This document shows, piece by piece, positions 27,565 to 36,642 of a DNA stretch of 55,981 bases (within the stretch, counting starts at the first letter, position 1; each line of letters opens with the position of its first letter). The stretch covers positions 1 through 55,981 of the forward strand of contig NZ_LSFI01000009.1 of assembly GCF_001642325.1 (NCBI RefSeq). Reading direction: 5' to 3'. The notes under the pieces were generated by a model. That model did no database searches. It was not told the DNA's origin and saw only the letters and a list, made by a program, of their open reading frames with translations. A program made the position numbers and the translations under genes. The stretch comes from Thermodesulfatator autotrophicus. GTDB taxonomy: Bacteria; Desulfobacterota; Thermodesulfobacteria; Thermodesulfobacteriales; Thermodesulfatatoraceae.

Positions 27565-28016
27565 AACAAGGGGTTACACTTTTAGAGCTATTGGTAGTGC
27601 TTTTTCTGATAAGCCTTTTAGCCGGTCTTATCTTTCCCAGGGTGGCTAGTTTCATTCCCCGAGAAACCACTTTTCTGGTAGAAACCGCAAACTTCATAGA
27701 AGGAGCCAGGGCAAAGGCCCTTGTAGAAAAGCGGCTAATTGTCCTTATCTTTGACCAAAAAAACCGTTTTATTTATCTACAGGCTTTTAACAATAATGAG
27801 GAAAAGACCCTTCCCCAAAAACTAAAAGTCCCTGAAGAGATAGAGATAAAAGAACGGGGGCTTATGCCCCTTCCAGAAGGGAATTGGGGTATCATGTTCT
27901 GGCCAGACGGTGCCTCTAGCGGTGGAGAAGTGGAGATAATAAATCGCTTAAACGGCAAAAGGCTTATTTGCCGCCTGGCACGGAGCCAGTTTCTGGCGGA
28001 GGTGCGCCCTGAATAA
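27561..28016 (+). CDS. gspH: Minor pseudopilin GspH
   Basis: 151 residues with leader MKQG cleaved before VTLLELLVVLFLISLLAGL (Glu5 present) and a GspH-type beta-domain, including ARAKALVEKRLIVLIFD near 50 and GIMFWPDGASSGGEVEI near 110; the FxPDG(S/A)S(S/T)GG motif is the GspH hallmark. The ATG is preceded by GGAGGA and overlaps gspI (ATGA-like). The 3' end contains the ribosome site of gspK. Confidence 0.93.
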   Translation: MKQGVTLLELLVVLFLISLLAGLIFPRVASFIPRETTFLVETANFIEGARAKALVEKRLIVLIFDQKNRFIYLQAFNNNEEKTLPQKLKVPEEIEIKERGLMPLPEGNWGIMFWPDGASSGGEVEIINRLNGKRLICRLARSQFLAEVRPE

Positions 28017-28761
28017 CCACGGCTACATCCTGGCTTTAACGCTGGTCTTGATAATGGCCCTTTCTTTTATGGTGGGGTTTCTTTTCTGGCAGGGGAAAGC
28101 CAGCCAGGCCCTTATTCAGGCGTCTTTAAACAACGCCAACATTGAGCTCACCAGAGCTTCCTTGCTTAACATCTTCTGGGAAGAAGGGCTTTCTCAACTG
28201 AAAGAAAGCGGCTTTTTTCCAAAAAACTTAAATCTGGAGATAAAAGACACTCCATCTATAAAGGCCACCTTTATCCTCAGCGAAGAAAAGTATCGCCTAA
28301 ACCTGAATGAAGCCGAAGAAAAAGACATCTACGCCCTTCTTGTGGCTCTTGATTTTCCTCCAGAAAAGGCCCGTGAGATGGTTGATTGCCTTTTTGACTG
28401 GCGTGACCCTGACGATTTCCACCGTTTAAACGGAGCTGAAAAAGATTATTACCTGCCACTTGGTTATAAACCCCGCAACGGAAACCTGGAAGACTTTTCA
28501 GAAATAACCCTGATAAAAGGCTTTGAGCCATATATTTTCTGGTTTAAGCCCGGACTATATCGCCGGGTAACCATCTACGGTGGCACTAAAGAGTTTAGAG
28601 AAGATTTTAAAAGCACAGGAGATGACCTGATAAAACTTCACGAAAACGAAGTTTATCGTCTGGAATTATCCTTAAAACAGGGTAAAAAAACTTATCAATA
28701 CCTGGAAATCTTCCGTTATGTTAAAGGAGAAAGGCATGTCCTTTTTTCTCGTGCGTGGTAA
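28009..28761 (+). CDS. gspK: Pseudopilus tip protein GspK, probable CTG start
   Basis: About 250 residues. The frame upstream of the first TTG (28048) encodes an ideal GspK leader, NNHG then YILALTLVLIMALSFMVGF, with the Glu5 normally absent in GspK. The only start-like codon for it is CTG at 28009, six bases after GGAGG (27998-28002), an optimal distance. It overlaps the gspH stop by eight bases. The body shows GspK features: LNLNEAEEKDIYALLVAL and DCLFDWRDPDDFHRLNGAE (helical insert with calcium-type acidic loop). GspK caps the pseudopilus with GspI and GspJ. If CTG is not used, translation from 28048 would remove the prepilin cleavage site. Confidence 0.85.
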   Translation: MNNHGYILALTLVLIMALSFMVGFLFWQGKASQALIQASLNNANIELTRASLLNIFWEEGLSQLKESGFFPKNLNLEIKDTPSIKATFILSEEKYRLNLNEAEEKDIYALLVALDFPPEKAREMVDCLFDWRDPDDFHRLNGAEKDYYLPLGYKPRNGNLEDFSEITLIKGFEPYIFWFKPGLYRRVTIYGGTKEFREDFKSTGDDLIKLHENEVYRLELSLKQGKKTYQYLEIFRYVKGERHVLFSRAW

Positions 28762-28771
28762 GGGAGAAAAC

Positions 28772-30841
28772 ATGAAAATTAGCTATCTACTGGTACTTTT
28801 GGGCTTAATTTTGGGCCTTTGCGGCTGTCAGGCGGGCAAAACCTTACCTGAAAGTATGACTGCCACCTTTCCTCCCCCGCCGGTAGCCAACCAAACCTCT
28901 GAGCTTAAAAGTAATTCATTAGAAAAACTTCCGGATAAAGACATCGCTTTCCGCAAACCTCAAGAAGAAAAGACAAAAAGCCCTGTTTTCGTAATACTTC
29001 AAAGTGGAAAAAGGCCCGAAACCAAAGAAGAAACCCCAAAAATTAAAACCTCTCAGAAAGGCGGTTTTGAACTAACCCTTGACCTTGAAGGCGCAAGCCT
29101 TATGGACTTTCTTGATTTGCTTTTCAAGCAAACCCTTAAAGTTAATTACACTATTTCTCCTCAGGCCCGGGCCAGAATTACCGCCCACATTCACGGAACA
29201 TTTTCGCACCAGGAGTTGATGGAGATTACTTCTCAGGTTCTGGAGCTAAACGGCTTATCACTCGTCCCTTCGCCAAAACTTTACCGTATAGTACCAGCTT
29301 CAGAACTAAGCCGGGTTTCAGGCAATATTTCCTTTGCGGTTTTGAGACCCCGTTTTCTTCCCATAAACGAAGTAACCAGGCTTATCCAATCTCTTCTTAC
29401 GCCAAACGCAAGGGTACTGGCCGGAAAAACGGCAAACACCCTTATAGTTATAGACAACCCGGAAAACCTTGCCAAGATAACCCACCTGGTTAACCTCCTT
29501 GACGAAGACGTCCTGGCCGAAATGAACCTTGCCCTTTACCGCCCCCAGGTCCTTAACGCTGAAACCCTTGCCAATTACCTCAAGGCCATTTTTAAGGCCG
29601 GGCCCTGGAAGGGAATAAATCCCTCTTCCTTTGTTGATTTTATCCCTATGAAAGAAATAAATTCACTCCTGATAATAGCGAAAGATCCTGAAACCATAAA
29701 AAGGGTTTACCGCTGGATAAAAGAGCTTGACAAAGGGGAGCTAGCTGAACAGGAAGTATATGTCTACCAGGTAGAAAACGGAAACGCCGAAGAAATAGCC
29801 CAGATTCTTCAGGACACCTTTTCTGGCACAGGTAGTTATTCTTCACGCAAGACCATAATGAAGGCCCAGAAAAAGAAAGTTTCTCCTGAGCTTATAGGAG
29901 ACATTCGTATTATCCCTGATAAAACCAATAACCTGCTTATTATAAAGGCCACCCGCCAGGATTATCTGACCATCAAGCGTCTGCTTGAAAAGATAGACGT
30001 GCTCCCCAGGCAGGTAGTCATAGAGATGCTCATTATGGAAATAACCCTAAATAGGGAACTGGAACACGGAGTAGAGTGGTTTTTAAAAAACCGTACAACT
30101 TATAGAGGAGATACCTATAATCTTGGAAGCAAGTTTTCAAGATCTGTTATTGAAGAAGGTGTATTGGAAAACATTGAAAAAGTGAATTTACCAGGCCTTG
30201 CTATATCTATTTACCGGGCTAATGATTTAGGGGCGCTTTTTAATATTTTGCAATCAGTTTCGCAGATAAATATTCTTTCCAATCCGGTAATTCTCGCCAC
30301 AGATAACAAAGAAGCCCGTATTCAGATTGGCCAGGAAGTGCCCATCATTACCCAGCAGATAACCAATACCTCGGCTACCGAACCCAACATAACTTCCACC
30401 GTTCAGTATAGGGACACCGGTATCATTCTTTCTGTAAAACCAACCATTAATTCAAGTGGCCTGGTTAAACTTGACATCGTCCAGGAGATAAGTTCTGCTC
30501 AGAAAAACTACCTTGGCCTTGAAAACACTCCTTTAATTAGCAAACGCAAGATTGAAACCTCTCTGGTGGTGAAAAACAACCAGACGGTAATTTTAGGTGG
30601 CCTCATTGATAATCGCCAGGAAGTGGCTGAAACCGGTATTCCTGTTTTTAAAGACCTGCCTTTTCTGGGCCATCTCTTTAAGTGGCAGAAAAAAACCAGG
30701 GACAGAACGGAGCTTCTTATAGCTATTACCCCTAGGGTGGTGCGCAATTACCAGGAGGCTGAAACCGTAATGTTTAGTTTCAAGCAAAAAATAGAAAACC
30801 TAAAAAAGCGCCTTGAGGAACAGAATAGCAAAGGCCGTTAA
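28772..30841 (+). CDS. gspD: Type II secretion secretin GspD, lipoprotein type
   Basis: 689-residue outer-membrane secretin. The signal peptide ends in a lipobox (LGLCGC, Cys at about 22), so the protein is probably lipidated and may not need a separate pilotin. N0 (about 100-175) and N1/N2 repeats follow (IVPASELSRV; TLIVIDNPENLAKITHLV). The C-terminal secretin domain holds PRQVVIEMLIMEI, ILSNPVILATDNKEA, GIILSVKPTI and VILGGLIDNRQEV through FLGHLFK. The start at 28772 is preferred over 28736 and 28718 because of AAGGGAG just upstream and an immediate signal peptide. Located after gspK. Confidence 0.95.
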   Translation: MKISYLLVLLGLILGLCGCQAGKTLPESMTATFPPPPVANQTSELKSNSLEKLPDKDIAFRKPQEEKTKSPVFVILQSGKRPETKEETPKIKTSQKGGFELTLDLEGASLMDFLDLLFKQTLKVNYTISPQARARITAHIHGTFSHQELMEITSQVLELNGLSLVPSPKLYRIVPASELSRVSGNISFAVLRPRFLPINEVTRLIQSLLTPNARVLAGKTANTLIVIDNPENLAKITHLVNLLDEDVLAEMNLALYRPQVLNAETLANYLKAIFKAGPWKGINPSSFVDFIPMKEINSLLIIAKDPETIKRVYRWIKELDKGELAEQEVYVYQVENGNAEEIAQILQDTFSGTGSYSSRKTIMKAQKKKVSPELIGDIRIIPDKTNNLLIIKATRQDYLTIKRLLEKIDVLPRQVVIEMLIMEITLNRELEHGVEWFLKNRTTYRGDTYNLGSKFSRSVIEEGVLENIEKVNLPGLAISIYRANDLGALFNILQSVSQINILSNPVILATDNKEARIQIGQEVPIITQQITNTSATEPNITSTVQYRDTGIILSVKPTINSSGLVKLDIVQEISSAQKNYLGLENTPLISKRKIETSLVVKNNQTVILGGLIDNRQEVAETGIPVFKDLPFLGHLFKWQKKTRDRTELLIAITPRVVRNYQEAETVMFSFKQKIENLKKRLEEQNSKGR

Positions 30842-30849
30842 AATTTAAA

Positions 30850-30965
30850 ATGAAATGAGAGATTGTTTGGTTTCGCTTACAATGACATATTCGCGTTGTC
30901 ACTGAGAGGATATCCCTCACTTCGCTTGGGACAAGAGAAACAGTCCTTAAGAATAGCAACGATTA
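30850..30965. repeat. REP-like repeats between gspD and gspJ
   Basis: Two units (agattgtttggtttcgcttacaatgaca and gttgtcactgagaggatatccc/ cacttcgcttgggacaag) fill the 170-base gap. They separate gspJ from the other T2SS genes, which otherwise abut. Confidence 0.65.
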
Positions 30966-31011
30966 AATATATTTATTTAAATTTGCAAAATAAACTGTCT
31001 GGAGGGATAAA

Positions 31012-31575
31012 ATAAACCAAAAGGCCTTTACCCTTCTTGAACTGCTAGTAACTATCTTTTTAGGAACACTTTTGCTTCTTCTGCTATACCAGGCTTTTGG
31101 GAAGGTAGCCCGGGATTTTCTCTATCTCCAGGAAGGAAAACACTTTTCGATTTTCATCAAAGCTAGCGAAGGCCTGCGCCGCCAGCTAGAAAACATAGAC
31201 AAAAGCAAGGTGAATGTAGCTGGAAGGCCAGGAAGCCTTTTTTACTGGCGTAATGGATTACTGGTATTTCTCACCCGTTTTGGCCCAGGAGGTAAAACTA
31301 TTGTTATGTATAAAAACACCAAAGGCGGCCTGGTTTATGCTGAGCTTCTCTATACAGGCCAAAGGCTTTCTTCTAATCTTTTTGACGAAGTTAAAAAATT
31401 ACCTAATCCTTCTATTTTCTTTGTTCCAGGAGCCAATATTGCTCTCTTAAAAGCCAAAAACGAAGACGAATTTAAAGAACTGTCATCGTGGAGAGGAATC
31501 CCCTCGTGCCAGGACAAGGTATTTATTAAATTTTCATCTGGCTCGCTTGCTCGTTTTATCCCTATTTGCCCCTGA
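31012..31575 (+). pseudogene. gspJ: GspJ-like minor pseudopilin, possibly decaying; no standard start codon
   Basis: The frame opens at 30994 and runs 187 codons from 31012. The N-terminus reads (M)NQKA/FTLLELLVTIFLGTLLLLL, a classic pseudopilin helix with Glu5. The codon at the Met position is ATA, five bases after GGAGGG (31001-31006); no ATG, GTG, TTG or CTG lies in frame before the helix (the next, TTG 31072, is inside it). The residue before the cleavage site is Ala instead of Gly. The body (RRQLENIDKSKVNVAG, RFGPGGKTIVMYKN) is GspJ-like. The last about 35 residues coincide with a repeat-like stretch (31480-31530). It may be non-functional, or translated weakly from AUA. Confidence 0.6.
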
Positions 31576-31590
31576 CCACCCAAAATCCAG

Positions 31591-31620
31591 TTGATACCAT
31601 GTTAAAAACATGTTTTAAAA
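31591..31620 (+). promoter_or_regulatory. Predicted icd promoter with palindrome in the spacer
   Basis: TTGATA at 31591-31596 and TTTAAA at 31614-31619, 17 bases apart, lie about 33 bases before the icd start. The spacer contains a perfect 15-base palindrome CATGTT-AAA-AACATG (31598-31612), a plausible operator. AGGAGG at 31641-31646 is the icd ribosome site. Confidence 0.55.
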
Positions 31621-31651
31621 TGACCGTGATTTTTTATAAAAGGAGGAAATT

Positions 31652-32878
31652 ATGCCGGCTGAAAAGATAAAACTTACTGAAAACTATGAGCTCATCGTTC
31701 CGGATGAACCCATCATCCCTTACATTGAAGGAGATGGCATTGGGCCTGACATTATGCGCGCGGCCATACCTGTGTGGAACGCCGCCGTTGAAAAGGCCTA
31801 CGGCGGTAAGCGCAAAGTCCACTGGAAAGAAATCCTTGCGGGAGAAAAGGCCTACCAGGAAACCGGAAGCTATCTACCTGAAGAAACTATCCAGGCCATG
31901 CGGGAGCACGTAGTCTCCATAAAAGGTCCTCTTACCACTCCGGTAGGCGGTGGTTTCCGCAGCCTAAACGTTACCATTCGCCAGGTGCTAGACCTTTATT
32001 CCTGCGTGCGCCCGGTTAAGTGGGTCCCTGGCGTGCCAAGCCCGGTTAAAAGGCCTGAACTGGTAGATATGGTTGTCTTCCGGGAAAACACCGAAGATGT
32101 TTATGCCGGTATTGAGTGGGAAGCAGGCTCACCTGAGGCCCAAAAGATCATCGCCTTTATCAGAGACGAACTCGGCAAAGAAATTAGAGAGGACTCTGGC
32201 ATCGGTATAAAGCCCATAAGCCGTTTTGGCACCAGACGCCACGTACGCAAGGCCATTCAGTACGCCCTTAATTACGGCCGAAAAAGCGTCACCCTGGTAC
32301 ACAAAGGAAACATTATGAAGTACACCGAAGGCGCCTTTCGCAACTGGGGCTATGAGCTTGCCAGAGAAGAATTCCCCGAGGTCACCATCACCGAAGACGA
32401 ACTCTGGGAAAAGTATGACGGAAAACTTCCTGAAGGAAAAATCCTTATAAACGACCGCATTGCTGACGCTATGTTTCAGTGGGCCTTACTCAGACCTGCG
32501 GAATATGATGTCCTGGCCATGCCCAACCTGAACGGCGACTATATGTCAGACGCCCTGGCCGCCCAGGTAGGAGGCCTTGGCATGGCTCCAGGAGCAAATA
32601 TTGGCGATGGCTACGCCGTGTTTGAAGCTACCCACGGCTCTGCTCCTAAGTACGCTGGGCTTGACAAGGTAAACCCAAGCTCTGTTATCCTCTCTGGAGC
32701 CATGATGTTTGAATACCTCGGCTGGCGTGAAGTGAAAGACCTCATCTGGGAAGGCATCTCACGGGCGGTTCAGGAAAAAGTCGTTACTTATGATCTTGCC
32801 CGCCAGATTGAAGGCGCCAAAGAAGTCAAGTGCTCAGAGTTTGGCCAATACGTGGTAGAAAAAATAAAAGAGCTTTAA
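31652..32878 (+). CDS. icd: Isocitrate dehydrogenase (NADP-type)
   Basis: Oxidative decarboxylation of isocitrate to 2-oxoglutarate. The 408 residues align with the E. coli-type enzyme: [11 protein letters not shown] near residue 24, substrate motif [20 protein letters not shown] near 91, [14 protein letters not shown] near 145, the metal-site region [17 protein letters not shown] near 290, and the cofactor loop [16 protein letters not shown] near 328. The Lys-Tyr in APKYAG is the NADP-selecting pair of bacterial enzymes. Strong ribosome site. leuS follows 16 bases later and may be cotranscribed. Confidence 0.96.
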   Translation: MPAEKIKLTENYELIVPDEPIIPYIEGDGIGPDIMRAAIPVWNAAVEKAYGGKRKVHWKEILAGEKAYQETGSYLPEETIQAMREHVVSIKGPLTTPVGGGFRSLNVTIRQVLDLYSCVRPVKWVPGVPSPVKRPELVDMVVFRENTEDVYAGIEWEAGSPEAQKIIAFIRDELGKEIREDSGIGIKPISRFGTRRHVRKAIQYALNYGRKSVTLVHKGNIMKYTEGAFRNWGYELAREEFPEVTITEDELWEKYDGKLPEGKILINDRIADAMFQWALLRPAEYDVLAMPNLNGDYMSDALAAQVGGLGMAPGANIGDGYAVFEATHGSAPKYAGLDKVNPSSVILSGAMMFEYLGWREVKDLIWEGISRAVQEKVVTYDLARQIEGAKEVKCSEFGQYVVEKIKEL

Positions 32879-32894
32879 GGAGGAGCCCTGGCCC

Positions 32895-35492
32895 ATGGCT
32901 CGCCCAAAGTATGACTTTGCGAATATTGAAACCAAGTGGCAGAAGAAATGGGAAGAAAAAGGAGTGTTTGCCGCCGTTGATGGAGATAAATCCCGCCCGA
33001 AGTATTATGTGCTTGAGATGTTCCCCTACCCTTCCGGGCGTATCCACATGGGCCACGTGCGCAATTACGCCATAGGCGATGTCCTGGCCCGTTATCGCAA
33101 AATGCGTGGAGCCAATGTGCTTCATCCCATGGGCTGGGACGCCTTTGGCCTTCCAGCAGAAAACGCTGCCATTAAGCATGGCATTCACCCGGCCAAGTGG
33201 ACCTACGAAAACATCGCCTACATGCGCAAGCAACTGAAGCGTCTTGGCCTTTCTTATGACTGGAGCCGCGAGTTTGCCACCTGTGACCCGGAGTATTACC
33301 GCCACGAGCAGCGTTTCTTTATTGAAATGCTTGAGCGTGGGCTCGCCTACCGCAAAAAAACCACGGTTAACTGGTGCGAAAGCTGCCAAACCGTGCTTGC
33401 CAACGAGCAGGTAGAAGATGGCTGCTGCTGGCGCTGCGGTGAAGAAGTCGTGCTCAAAGAAATGGACGGCTGGTTTTTCCGCATCACCGCTTACGCTGAA
33501 GAACTCCTACAAGACATAGAAAAATTACGGGGCAAGTGGCCTGAAAAGGTCCTTGCCATGCAGATAAACTGGATTGGAAAAAGCGAAGGGGCAGAGATAG
33601 ACTTTCCCGTAGAAGGGCTTGACGAAAAAATCACCGTCTTCACCACCCGGCCTGACACCCTTTACGGGGTAACTTTTATGAGCCTTTCTCCAGAGCACCC
33701 ACTGGCCAAAAAACTCGCGGAAAAAGATCCCGAGCTTTACGCTGAGTTTGAAGCCTTTTTACAGGAAACAAGGCGCGAGCGCAGAAAAATAGAAGAAGGC
33801 ACTTTTGAAAAGAAAGGGCTTTTCTTAAAAGCCTACGCCCTACACCCTTTAACTGGAGAAAAAGTTCCCATTTTTGCCGCCAACTTCGTACTCATGGAAT
33901 ACGGCACCGGAGCGGTAATGGCTGTGCCAGCCCATGACCAGCGTGACTTTGAGTTTGCCAGAAAATATGGCCTACCCATAAAAGTGGTTATCCAGCCAGA
34001 AAGCGAAGAGCTTTCTCCTGAAACCATGGAAGAGGCCTACGAAGGCCCAGGGGTTATGGTAAACTCCGGGCCCTTTTCCGGACTTCCCAGCGAAGAGGGC
34101 AAAAAGAAAGTGGTGGCCTATCTTGAAGAAAAAGGCCTTGGCCGCAGGAAAGTTACCTATCGCTTGAGGGACTGGGGAGTTTCGCGCCAGCGTTATTGGG
34201 GCTGCCCTATTCCCGTTATTTATTGCGATGAATGCGGCATTGTGCCTGAAAAGCTTGAAAATCTCCCGGTAAAACTTCCCCTTGATGCCGAGCTTGACGA
34301 ACACGGCCGCTCACCCCTTCCCAGGCTTGAGTCCTTTGTGAAAACCACCTGCCCTAAGTGCGGACGTGAAGCCCGCCGTGAGACAGACACTTTTGACACC
34401 TTTGTTGAGTCTTCCTGGTACTTTGCCCGTTTTGCCTGCCCCCAGGCCGAGGAACCCCTTGATAAGGAAAAGGTCTCTTACTGGCTCCCGGTGGACCAAT
34501 ACATCGGCGGTATAGAACACGCTATTTTGCATCTTCTTTACGCCCGCTTTTTTACCAAGGTTTTGCGCGACCTGGGCTACCTTGAAATAGACGAACCATT
34601 TGAGCGGCTTCTCACCCAGGGCATGGTAATTAAAGAAACTTACCGCTGCCCCAAGCACGGCTGGCTTTACCCGGAAGAAGTCTCTGAAGACGGCCACTGC
34701 TTAAAAGAAGACTGCGGTGAAAAGGTAATCATCGGCCGTTATGAAAAGATGTCTAAAAGCAAGTGTAACGTGGTTGACCCAAACGCCATGATTGAGCGCT
34801 ACGGCGCTGACACCGTGCGCCTTTTCATGCTCTTTGCCGCTCCGCCAGAAAGAGACCTTGAGTGGAGTGACGCTGGCATTGAAGGCGCCCACCGCTTTTT
34901 ACAGCGCGTCTTCAGGCTTGTTACTGAAAACTTAGAGGAACTTAAAAAGGCCAAAACCTTTTCCGGTAAACAGGAAGAACTTCCCAAGGCTTTGCGGGAC
35001 TTAAGGCGTAAAACCCACCAGACTATCGCCAAGGTTACAGAAGACATTGAAAAACGCTACCAATTCAATACCGCCATTGCCGCGGTGATGGAACTGGTCA
35101 ACACCTGCTACGACGTGCTTAATAAAAGCTATGAGGAAAAACTCTTCTGGCCGGTTATGAGAGAGGCCATAGAGGCCATTTTGCTTTTACTCTCACCAGT
35201 GGCTCCGCATATTTGTGAAGAACTCTGGGAAGCCTTAGGAAAAGAAGGCCTCATAGCCAATGCCTCCTGGCCTGAAGCTGATAAAGACGCCTTAAAGGCC
35301 GAAGAGGTTACCATTGCTATTCAGATTAACGGAAAGTTAAGGGACCAGATACAGGTGCCAGCCGGAGCTTCTAAAGAGGAGGTGCAGGAAAAGGCTCTAG
35401 CCAGTCCCAAAGTCAAACGCCACGTGGAAGGAAAAGAGATAAAAAAAGTTATCTTCGTGCCGAATAAGCTCATAAATTTTGTGGTGAAATAA
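32895..35492 (+). CDS. leuS: Leucine--tRNA ligase
   Basis: Class I synthetase of 865 residues, full length. HIGH motif in [15 protein letters not shown] near residue 42; CP1 editing domain with [13 protein letters not shown] near 251 and [19 protein letters not shown] near 337; zinc-like Cys clusters; KMSKS in [14 protein letters not shown] near 618; C-terminal anticodon domain ending in a short ubiquitin-like fold ([19 protein letters not shown]). AAGGAGG at 32877-32883 overlaps the icd stop and is 11 bases from the ATG, slightly long. Confidence 0.98.
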   Translation: MARPKYDFANIETKWQKKWEEKGVFAAVDGDKSRPKYYVLEMFPYPSGRIHMGHVRNYAIGDVLARYRKMRGANVLHPMGWDAFGLPAENAAIKHGIHPAKWTYENIAYMRKQLKRLGLSYDWSREFATCDPEYYRHEQRFFIEMLERGLAYRKKTTVNWCESCQTVLANEQVEDGCCWRCGEEVVLKEMDGWFFRITAYAEELLQDIEKLRGKWPEKVLAMQINWIGKSEGAEIDFPVEGLDEKITVFTTRPDTLYGVTFMSLSPEHPLAKKLAEKDPELYAEFEAFLQETRRERRKIEEGTFEKKGLFLKAYALHPLTGEKVPIFAANFVLMEYGTGAVMAVPAHDQRDFEFARKYGLPIKVVIQPESEELSPETMEEAYEGPGVMVNSGPFSGLPSEEGKKKVVAYLEEKGLGRRKVTYRLRDWGVSRQRYWGCPIPVIYCDECGIVPEKLENLPVKLPLDAELDEHGRSPLPRLESFVKTTCPKCGREARRETDTFDTFVESSWYFARFACPQAEEPLDKEKVSYWLPVDQYIGGIEHAILHLLYARFFTKVLRDLGYLEIDEPFERLLTQGMVIKETYRCPKHGWLYPEEVSEDGHCLKEDCGEKVIIGRYEKMSKSKCNVVDPNAMIERYGADTVRLFMLFAAPPERDLEWSDAGIEGAHRFLQRVFRLVTENLEELKKAKTFSGKQEELPKALRDLRRKTHQTIAKVTEDIEKRYQFNTAIAAVMELVNTCYDVLNKSYEEKLFWPVMREAIEAILLLLSPVAPHICEELWEALGKEGLIANASWPEADKDALKAEEVTIAIQINGKLRDQIQVPAGASKEEVQEKALASPKVKRHVEGKEIKKVIFVPNKLINFVVK

Positions 35493-35589
35493 CCTCTTAT
35501 TTCAGGTTTTAAACTTGCCTCTTTTTATACAGAACACTATGGCAAAATTGATTACTGTTCAACTGCCTCTGAAACTTTATGGATTTACG

Positions 35590-35690
35590 GCCTTCTCGCG
35601 GTGACAATCAATAATGACAAACAAAACATCATGTGAATTTTGATATTGCGAACGAAAGAACGCTTAGGCAACTAAGTTTCTTGCGAAAAC
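35590..35690. repeat. Degenerate REP-like repeat after leuS
   Basis: The words ttctcgcggtgacaat, attgcgaacgaaagaacg and ctaagtttcttgcg are eroded copies of the family. The gap from 35493 to 35900 has no coding potential. It contains this repeat, the porin-terminator copy (35721-35797) and a further repeat unit. Confidence 0.5.
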
Positions 35691-35720
35691 ATTTTCCAAA
35701 AAACCTAAAAATTCAATGCC

Positions 35721-35797
35721 CATTTAAAGCAAAAAAAGCGGGGTGAATGCCCCGCTTAAGGAGGAGGTAGATCTCAGTTCTGCCCTAAAGGCCAAAG
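35721..35797 (-). terminator. Orphan copy of the porin stop codon and intrinsic terminator
   Basis: These 77 bases match 43643-43718 with only three substitutions and one base indel. The copy includes the codons for Phe-Gly-Leu-stop, a 40-base 3' UTR and the terminator hairpin (35736-35757, stem AAGCGGGG with a GAAT loop, followed on the complement by a seven-T run). No porin reading frame precedes it; REP-like sequence begins right after. Confidence 0.85.
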
Positions 35798-35804
35798 AGC
35801 ATTG

Positions 35805-35880
35805 CAAGCCACGCTCCCTACCTCATCATTGTGAGCCACGAAGTGGCGAAGTAATCTCTGGAGTTTGCTGTGGCGTGATG
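35805..35880. repeat. REP-like unit beside the orphan terminator
   Basis: tcattgtgagccacgaag and tggcgaagtaatctctgg form the standard palindrome, nearly identical to the copy at 8168-8200. A degenerate half unit (attgcaagccacgc) precedes it. Confidence 0.7.
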
Positions 35881-35900
35881 ACACTTTAACGAATTGCCAG

Positions 35901-36416
35901 TTACAACCCCTTTTGTTTACCAATTTTAAAACGGATAAAATAAATGTTTGCTACCTGAGAGCCATATTTTTGCTGGAGATAACGTAAAAGGTCACTTTTA
36001 ATCAACTGAAGTCCGTCAGCATTTTGAAAATCAAGCCAGTCCCATTGAGTTAATCTTGAGACCAAATCATGTTCCAAAACATCTTTAGCCTCTTTAAAAT
36101 TTTTGGCCGTCTTTTTCTCCTTAAAACTAATTACCAGGTCAAAATATACATAAGTCCCTTTAGGAGCATCTTTAGGAGAAAAAACAATTTTTTCCAGAAA
36201 TATTTCGTTGTCTTTAAGATTAGCCAAAAGTTTTTCGTAGTGTTTTGGCCTTGGTTTTTTATTTTCAAAAGGAAGGGCCTTTAGCATAGAGGGGATTTCT
36301 TTTTCTGAAGACGGAGTTTTGCCTCTAAAAATTATTTTAGTGGGGCCGAATACCAGAAGCCCACCTAAAATCAATGTGGTGATTAAGATGGCTATGTAGA
36401 GATAATGCTTTTTCAT
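35901..36416 (-). CDS. FliL-like single-pass membrane protein
   Basis: 171 residues: an N-terminal membrane anchor (about 5-26, YIAILITTLILGGLLVFG), a linker, and an alpha/beta domain from about 85 to 171. The domain plan (YVYFDLVISFKEKK, then a helix, LVSRLTQWDWLDFQNADGL, then DLLRYLQQKYG and IYFIRFKI) resembles the stomatin-like FliL domain: strand, helix, 'lL...l.s..g...Lk..l...lN.......vyft.f'. No flagellar gene is nearby, so the assignment is tentative. It may instead be an unrelated protein with a similar fold. No operon partner; repeats on both sides. Confidence 0.5.
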   Translation of the reverse strand: MKKHYLYIAILITTLILGGLLVFGPTKIIFRGKTPSSEKEIPSMLKALPFENKKPRPKHYEKLLANLKDNEIFLEKIVFSPKDAPKGTYVYFDLVISFKEKKTAKNFKEAKDVLEHDLVSRLTQWDWLDFQNADGLQLIKSDLLRYLQQKYGSQVANIYFIRFKIGKQKGL

Positions 36417-36469
36417 CTCAGAGACCTTTAATTTTAATTTTTCTAACCTTGCAACAGTGTTGCTTTGCT

Positions 36470-36625
36470 CGCAGGATATTTTTAAAAAATCTCTTTAAAA
36501 TGTTTTATTAAGAGGATACTTCGTTCGAGCGTTCCGCAGTGACAAAATGGATCTATAATTGCGAGCCACGGTTTCCACTACGTCATTGCGAACCACGAAG
36601 TCTAAGCAATCTCTTCCTTTAATTT
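36470..36625. repeat. REP-like repeat cluster between aroC and the FliL-like gene
   Basis: Contains ttgctttgctcgcagg, cttcgttcgagcgttccgcagtgaca and cgtcattgcgaaccacgaag...aagcaatctc. The whole 226-base gap is repeat or AT-rich sequence without a gene. Confidence 0.7.
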
Positions 36626-36642
36626 TTTCGGCAGGAAAGTTC

